In this document: piece after piece, positions 58,598-64,000 of the stretch
Position numbering within the stretch: the first letter of the stretch is position 1
Layout of the letters: each line of letters opens with the position of its first letter
Assembly: GCA_001792895.1 (NCBI GenBank)
Contig: MARA01000028.1
Span: 186,001 to 250,000 of the forward strand
Source of the DNA: Lentinus brumalis
Taxonomy: Eukaryota > Basidiomycota > Agaricomycetes > Polyporales > Polyporaceae
Reading direction: 5' to 3'
Length of the DNA stretch: 64,000 nucleotides
Position numbers and translations under genes: made by a program
The notes under the pieces: generated by a model
Seen by the model: only the letters and a program-made list of their open reading frames with translations
The model's database searches: none
What the model was told of the DNA's origin: nothing

Positions 58598-58867
58598 TCA
58601 CTTCTAGTCCCGTGTCGCTGCTGAAGTTCATCGGTCTGTTGTTCTAGGCGTCCTTTCTTTCGACAGATCATATTCTCGCACCGTGAGTGGCTGTTAGCCC
58701 GAGGGTCCGGCATGTTACTCTTTATGTAGCTATTCTTCAGCGGTGTTTAATACTCTCTTGAAGTTGAAGTGTTCCACAGAGTGTCCAAAACCGTTCCCGG
58801 ACGCATCCTTTCCATACGAGACAGCCAACATATGTACATGTATATCAATGCCGCATATGAGGCCCAG

Positions 58868-59182
58868 TCATGGTGAACATCCCTCCCTCCACCACACAGA
58901 AGCCAAGTGCTGCCGGTGCGTAGAAGGCAGATAAGTAATGTCATAGATCAAGTTGTCCACGCGGACCTTCCCTTCGCTATTCAAAAGCCTCGGTGCAATG
59001 TTGGTACGGACCGCAAATTCGAAGTCGAAGAGGCGAATGGAGTAGAGGTGGTCGTGGTTCGGAGATGGGATGCCCGGCAGGCCTGGGGGTGACGGTGGGG
59101 CGGACAACAGGTTGCCCAGGAGCTGACGAGAGTGTAACAAATGCGGGTGTGGGCTCCTGGTCATGACTCGGCGCGTCTTCAA
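58868..59182 (-). CDS. unassigned coding-like exon downstream of the protease gene
   Basis: Minus-strand frame with PPSPPGLPGIPSPNHDHLYS, then IRLFDFEFAVRTNIAPRLLN and KVRVDNLIYDITYLPSTHRQ, ending at 58868. It may be the last exon of the protease gene, reached through an intron of about 240-330 bp, or a separate small gene. No family recognised. Confidence 0.3.
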   Translation of the reverse strand: MKTRRVMTRSPHPHLLHSRQLLGNLLSAPPSPPGLPGIPSPNHDHLYSIRLFDFEFAVRTNIAPRLLNSEGKVRVDNLIYDITYLPSTHRQHLASVWWREGCSP

Positions 59183-59444
59183 ACAAAAAGGCTGTCGGGT
59201 TGTCTAGGAGGAGATATTAGATGTCGCAGAAGGAGTCAAGAATTGATTCGATGGAAGAGTGTCGATATGGCATCGGCGGCGCGTGTAGTCGTCACATTTG
59301 AATAACATATCCTCGCGTGGGTTAGGCCCAATCGCCCGAGTGCAACACGCACATGGTGGGCTCCGTGTCGGTGTCAAAAGCAGTCGCGGTAATGGCCTGT
59401 GGGGGCGTGGCCTGTGATGCGTGTTTGACGAGCTCGGAATGGGG

Positions 59445-61367
59445 TCAGACACAACAAGTTGCGCAGCGCGCTCGCAGACGAAACCAGCGACATATAGCGT
59501 ACAGTACAGCAAAGCAAGCACTGGAGAGTAAGAGAGCATCAACATACCATCCGCGCATGTTCCGTTCTGCCTTGCCGGTCTCCGGTGCGCGGAGGAACGT
59601 GCTCACAGCAGACTCCATGGGGTGCTCAACCGAGGACGTCTCTGCGGTGACCTCTGCTGCTCGCAAGAGGGCATCGATGCGCGCCGTGTTCATGGCAGAA
59701 AACTCAGCGAATGCCTGTGCCATGTCGGTCGCCTACAAACAGGTCAGCCATGCACCATAGAACCGCCGCTGAACGTTACCTGGACGATCTGGACGTATGG
59801 CTCTGAAAGCCCACCGAAACCCCCATAGTAGTGGAGGACATGCAAGTTCCTCAGGACGTTGAGCCCGATCAAGAACGCTGCCGTCCGTGTGAGCACGTCA
59901 GTGTCGCCGCTCGACTGGCAAAGAAACTCACGAGTCTCAGTGTCGGGATTGCTCTGGAACAGCCCCTTGCAGAGCGGCTGCCACGTCCCGTCCTCCTCCT
60001 CCAGCCCGTACACCTCCGTCATATCCACCGGATGAATCCCATATGCCGTTTTGCTACCGCCGCAGGATTTCAGCCCGCACGGTCAGGCCTCAGCCGATGT
60101 AGTAGAGGACGTACCCAATCAAAAGGGACACGTTCATCCTCGTGTCGCATGGGACACTCCACGTCCCGTCCTCCAGCAGGAACGACCCCGGCACCAGGCT
60201 GTATATCGCGCGCAGGTACTCGGGCGGCGCAAACGTCGCGTAGACCCCGGAGTCCAGGATGAAGCGGAGCTCGTCCGTGCCGGAGCCGCTGAGGTTGACC
60301 ACGGTGCCGTCGACGACGAACCCGGGGGAGGGGACGTCCCAGAACTGCCCGGTCATGAGCGGGATCTTGGGTGCGTCGAGGATTGCGGAGAGCTCTGGAC
60401 GGACGGCGCCTGTGTGTCACTGGTCGGTCAGCATGTCCGAGTCGCGTCGTGCAACAGGACTCATGCGTGGTACGCACCGAAGGTCACTGCTCCGGTGTTG
60501 ATCGCACCTTCAGTGTCGCGCAGCCCGAAGGACAGCGTGAAGAATCGCTGCATCTCCGGGTGCTGCTCGAACATCTGCGCGCCCTCGTCAGCTGGCACAG
60601 AATGCCATATTGGATAGGCTTACCGTCGCAAGGAACGGCCCTGATTTCCACTCTGTCCCGTCCAAAACGTCCCGGACAGCGCCCCACCCTCTCGGACTGG
60701 ACGCGATGATCCTATCTGTCAGCAAGTGCGCCCTCAATTGAAGCGCAAAGAGGACGTACGGTCCAAGCCCCAAGACCCCTCGTTCCCGTACTGCGTGATG
60801 TTCGTCGTCCCGGGCACGTTCACTACCCGACCCCAGTCTCGTCAGCGCTGTGACATCCCAGAACTCACACGCATAATCGAATCGCACCGAATGGTTGGTC
60901 GCGCACAACAAGCGTCTCGGTTCCGCCTGCGGAAGGAAACTGAACCGAGGCAAACTGCACCTCCCCAGCGCATACGTGTACGCGCTCTCCACCCCATACT
61001 CGAGGATCGCGGAGATACCTGTCTCCGCGTAGGCGGGGCTTGGGCTGGAAGAGCTGTGGTTCACCAATGGGGCGCCGAGCGTCGTGTCCACCCAGAGGTC
61101 GTTGCTTCCGGTGTCGAGTACGACCTGCGCAGTGTCATCGATGTTGAGACATGTAGCGAGAAGCTCGGAGGGAGAGACGCGGCTTACCTCGTGCGTTGAC
61201 GCTGCTACGCTGACGTTCACGACGTATATGCGGTGTCCGACGAGCTGTGGGGAGTTAGCGAGGGTGAACGAGATGCTGTCTGCCACACCCCATGCAGTGG
61301 GCAGACTCGCACCCAAGGCATCTGGACCTAGATGAGAGAGAAGTGCAAGCGCGTACACAGTACACAT
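59445..61367 (-). CDS. pepsin-like (A1) aspartic protease with C-terminal membrane segment
   Basis: Starts at 61367 with a short hydrophobic leader (MCTVYALALLSHLG), a likely signal peptide. The first catalytic motif is VVLDTGSNDLWVD, formed by an intron joint (THE|VVLDTG). It is followed by the A1-like flap region, CDYACEFWD-like segments and FVVDGTVVNLSGSGTDELRF with the second active site ILDSGVYAT. Both aspartates are present, the second as DSG rather than DTG. The C-terminal part (GLSEPYVQIVQ, ATDMAQAFAEFSAMNTARID) leads to a hydrophobic segment (ALLLSSACFAVLYAICRWF) and a basic Cys-rich end, so a membrane-tethered secretory-pathway protease is likely. At least seven short introns. Whether the last segment is coding or the start of a long intron is open. 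Confidence 0.75.
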
Positions 61368-62194
61368 CCCGCGCTGCGAGGTGCCAGTGAGGTGGTAAAG
61401 TCAAGAGGCAGAACGTCGGGCAGGCGGTATGTATATGGACAGAGGCTGGGCCTGCAAACCCTCCCTTCCCGCAGCCCTCCTGCCAACAGCCGCACGACCC
61501 CCATGCCGGATCGCCGCCCGGCGAGTAGAGTTGGGTGCTGTAGCCTGTCCGGTGTCCTCCCAGGCCGTGCGCGTCACGATGCACGCACGCAATCAGAGCA
61601 GTCGGCGTCCAGATCGACACGGACAGAACCTACTGAAGGCAGGCGTGTGCATCCACCGGGGGTTCTAATGAGAGTATTCTGTGTAGTACGTGCGCTCCAG
61701 TAAGTAAAATGAGCTATGCATCGGATCCGTAGACTATAGAGGTAATCTGCAAATTTGAGCTCACCTATCAATGGGATTCTGCAACCACGACGTTCGGCCC
61801 CGGTGGGGATCCCGGAGAACGCACGAGCCTGAGCTTTGCAGATCTTTTCGCCACCGCTGTGCACGCTTTGATTCGCTGATCGTCGTGTGTATGCGCTCAA
61901 TGCGACAGACGGTGGACGTCGCGACACGGGGTGCGGTGGCACCTGCCACCAACAGCCAGACCGCCGCGGCTTATCTTGGCATATAGACGCAACAAGAAGA
62001 GCTCAGTTTGGAGTTTGTTGTAGCTGAGGCGTGCACGATGGGAGCTTCGGGGGATCACGTCAATAAGCTCAGGACATCGTGGTACTGAACAGACCGACAA
62101 CACCGAGGCGTTCAGTATAAGCAGCCTGAGCGCTTCTGGAGGCGCTAGACACGGAGTGCGCTGGAGTGCGGGGCAAGGCTGTATCTGTACCACC
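61368..62194. other. intergenic between protease and Asterix genes
   Basis: No supported gene; holds the two divergent promoters. Open frames here lack motifs. Confidence 0.45.
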
Positions 62195-62789
62195 ATGTCT
62201 GCTGCTGTCGCCGTCGCTGCTCGGGACGACCCTCGGGATCCTGCTGGGGAGGTGAAGCTCTCCCTGCCGGAGACATGGCAGGTTGAGTCGGTTGGTGAGT
62301 AGTGTCGGACTCCGCAGACGGACCTTGAGACATGCTGACGCGGGATGCTTTACAGACATGATCTCTCAGTCGAGTACGTCGTGCGAGGGCGGACGAGCAG
62401 CTGGGTGATGTCGAGGCTGACGCTGAACTGGCTGGTAGTGATGTTCGTGTCTGGGATGATCATGGTCACTCGGAACCGGTGCGTCCATGTCCTGTTCCCC
62501 CTGCAGTCTCGTCCCCCACTCACACCAGCCTGCTCCCGCATGCAGATATCTCGCATGGCCGGCTCTTCTCCTGTCGGTGAGCAGCGTCATCAACCAGCAC
62601 CCGCTCCGGACGAAGGAGGGAGGCCAGAGCGGCGTGAGCGTCCTCTTGTACGTCCCTGTTTCTTCCCTGCCGTACCCCCACGAGTCCTGAGACAAACGAA
62701 CCTCTGCTAGGCTGGGCGTTGGTGCCCTCCTCGCTTCCTACCTCCCTTTGATCACGATCACGCCGCAGAAGCCTGCGCCTGTTGCATGA
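62195..62789 (+). CDS. Asterix (PAT complex subunit, UPF0139 / WDR83OS family)
   Basis: Five exons: 62195-62294, an 18-nt micro-exon 62356-62373, 62439-62478, 62546-62647 and 62711-62789; about 112 residues. Reads MSAAVAVAARDDPRDPAG at the start, then VESVDMISQSMMFVSGMIMV, RNRYLAWPALLLSVSSVINQ, LRTKEGGQSG, LLLGVGALLASYLPLITITP. This matches the Asterix plan: D-P-R-x-P near the N-terminus, three hydrophobic helices, and a Pro-rich end after SYL. Asterix with CCDC47 forms an ER membrane chaperone that shields transmembrane segments during insertion (family knowledge). The micro-exon is required: without it no frame links the N-terminus to the helices. Confidence 0.85.
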
Positions 62790-63012
62790 TGTATGCTGGT
62801 CCGCTTCTATTATCATCTCTGCTTCTTCTCGTCGCGTACGGGACCGCGCAACGCGGTCGGTTTCTGCTCTCGTCTTCATTTTTGTTGGCGTGGGTGGAGG
62901 GCAACGCAACGCGGTATGCCGGCCGGATGCTGGAATCAGGAGGTCCATGTTTCCTGCGATCACTGTGTGCAAGCCATAGTGTAGTACTTATGTGCTCCCG
63001 AGTTGACCGGGC

Positions 63013-63592
63013 CTGTCTACAGCTGCTTTCAGAACGATAGAAACCTTCGGCATATTAGGGCTGCTCAATCCTTCTGGACGCTGGACGCTGGACGCACTGC
63101 AAGCTCGTTGAGGGAGGTGATGGCTACAAGTGACAGTAGCCGAACACCTCCTCCGACTTTGCGGGCGCTCCCCATGTTTCTCTGTTCCCGTCGCTCATAC
63201 GCAATGTCTTACCGTGCAGGGGATAGCGAGGAAGCTTTCACGAACACCGCCTTTTTTCTGCATTCTCTGACGGTCATCCCAACGTGCTATGCAGCTTTCC
63301 GTCGAGGCCACCGCACAGAAAGCAGGTACTGTATCCTCGCCGCCTTGCCGAGTCGTCGCCTCGTCTCGCTTACGCCATCAAAGAGCTCTGAGAGCGTTCA
63401 GAAGAATTGAGCAGCCCTAATAATTTCAGACAATACTCGGCTGAGGTGGAATGCGAGAATTTACGTCGCAAAGTTCGCTCCGACTGGGCGGTCTTCTCGC
63501 ATACCGTCGCCAGCGAGCAGGTTCGGAATCGCACTGATTCCCGACTGACCGAATACCTCTATCGTTCTGAAAGCAGTTGTAAGTGGCTGGGC
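63013..63592. repeat. nested inverted repeats, possible MITE/foldback element
   Basis: CTGCTTTCAGAACGATAG at 63022-63041 returns inverted as CTATCGTTCTGAAAGCAG at 63559-63576, with similar flanks. Inside, TATTAGGGCTGCTCAAT at 63053-63069 returns inverted as ATTGAGCAGCCCTAATA near 63406-63422, with the neighbouring ten bases also matching at two mismatches. No protein-coding gene is seen between the arms. Confidence 0.55.
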
Positions 63593-63769
63593 GCGAACGC
63601 ACTCTCTTTGAGTACGTAAACGGTAAAGACATGGCCACGCGGCGGCCATGCGCTTCTCACGTACATATGATCCAGTACCTGCTTGTGCTGCGTGTGCAGT
63701 TTCCAGTGCGCCCTCTAGTATCCCTCTCGTAAGGTCCAACAGTCGCCGTGGCCAAGACGACGGTGTGTC

Positions 63770-64000
63770 ATGTCTCAAATGCACACTGATGGGAAGCCCG
63801 TCGTGGTAGGATGGGTCCATCTCCTCGAAACTATACATTCCGCTCACCGTGTCTTCCAGGTTCTGAACTCCATCCGGACTATCTCGATCTGCGGGCTTGC
63901 TACCCGCAATGACGGCACTCCGAAGAGACTTGAGGTCAAGCGCATCGACCCAGATAGCTCAAAGAAGCACTTCTACCAGCCGTTATGTGCGAACGACTCA
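63770..64000 (+). CDS. 5' part of an unrecognised gene (runs off the window)
   Basis: An ATG at 63770 (MSQMHTDGKPVVVGWVHLLE) opens a frame that stays open to the last base, about 77 codons, with normal-looking composition (VFQVLNSIRTISICGLATRN, then KRLEVKRIDPDSSKKHFYQP). No family recognised. Could instead be an internal exon of a gene starting further upstream. Confidence 0.45.
   Translation, partial: MSQMHTDGKPVVVGWVHLLETIHSAHRVFQVLNSIRTISICGLATRNDGTPKRLEVKRIDPDSSKKHFYQPLCANDS

Noticed and set aside
1..64000. rRNA genes, CRISPR arrays, bacterial operons or viral genes
   Set aside because: None of the corresponding signatures appears on either strand.

Overview
The window looks like nuclear DNA of a mushroom-forming basidiomycete (Agaricomycetes, probably polypore-like; the rank is inference). 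It shows GC-rich genes split by many 50-65 bp GT-AG introns, CT-rich leaders with occasional TATA boxes, several F-box families, orphan genes typical of Agaricomycetes, and ordinary eukaryotic housekeeping genes (Mediator Med7, Asterix, Cdc4/Met30-type F-box/WD40). There is no bacterial, phage or CRISPR signature and no recognisable reverse transcriptase or transposase.

Layout. 0-0.3 kb: 3' end of a GPI-anchor-like secreted protein. 0.5-2.5 kb: F-box/LRR-like gene. 4.7-10.8 kb: two tandem AMP-forming acyl/aryl-CoA ligases, both ending in a peroxisomal -KL tail. 13.2-18.4 kb: an F-box gene with a one-base frameshift, then a long orphan gene. 18.8-41.8 kb: an accessory stretch with two RING paralogues, two three-finger C2H2 paralogues, a Myb/SANT-like DNA-binding protein, three members of an unrecognised 'VY-x-[IV]-P' family, other orphans, two tRNA-like sequences, a CTAG-rich block and minisatellites. 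41.9-45.0 kb: a third CoA ligase, inverted. 47.0-49.4 kb: F-box/WD40 gene. 50.2-53.2 kb: inverted copy of the F-box gene plus a truncated copy of the orphan gene. 54.5-64 kb: conserved neighbourhood with an F-box protein, Med7, a BCL7-like protein divergent from Med7, a membrane-anchored aspartic protease, Asterix and the start of one more gene.

How it fits together. The accessory stretch is bracketed by inverted paralogues: CoA ligases at 4.7-10.8 (+) and 41.9-45.0 (-), and F-box plus orphan at 13.2-16.0 (+) and 50.7-53.2 (-). Inside it are further duplicate pairs (RING, C2H2, VY-x-P). The C2H2 and VY-x-P genes sit side by side twice, which is the best candidate here for an undescribed module. 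Several copies carry single-base frame breaks while a sister copy is intact, so the region appears to be in active gene birth and decay, unless the breaks are assembly errors. Exon models were built by eye from splice signals, frame continuity and paralogue comparison.
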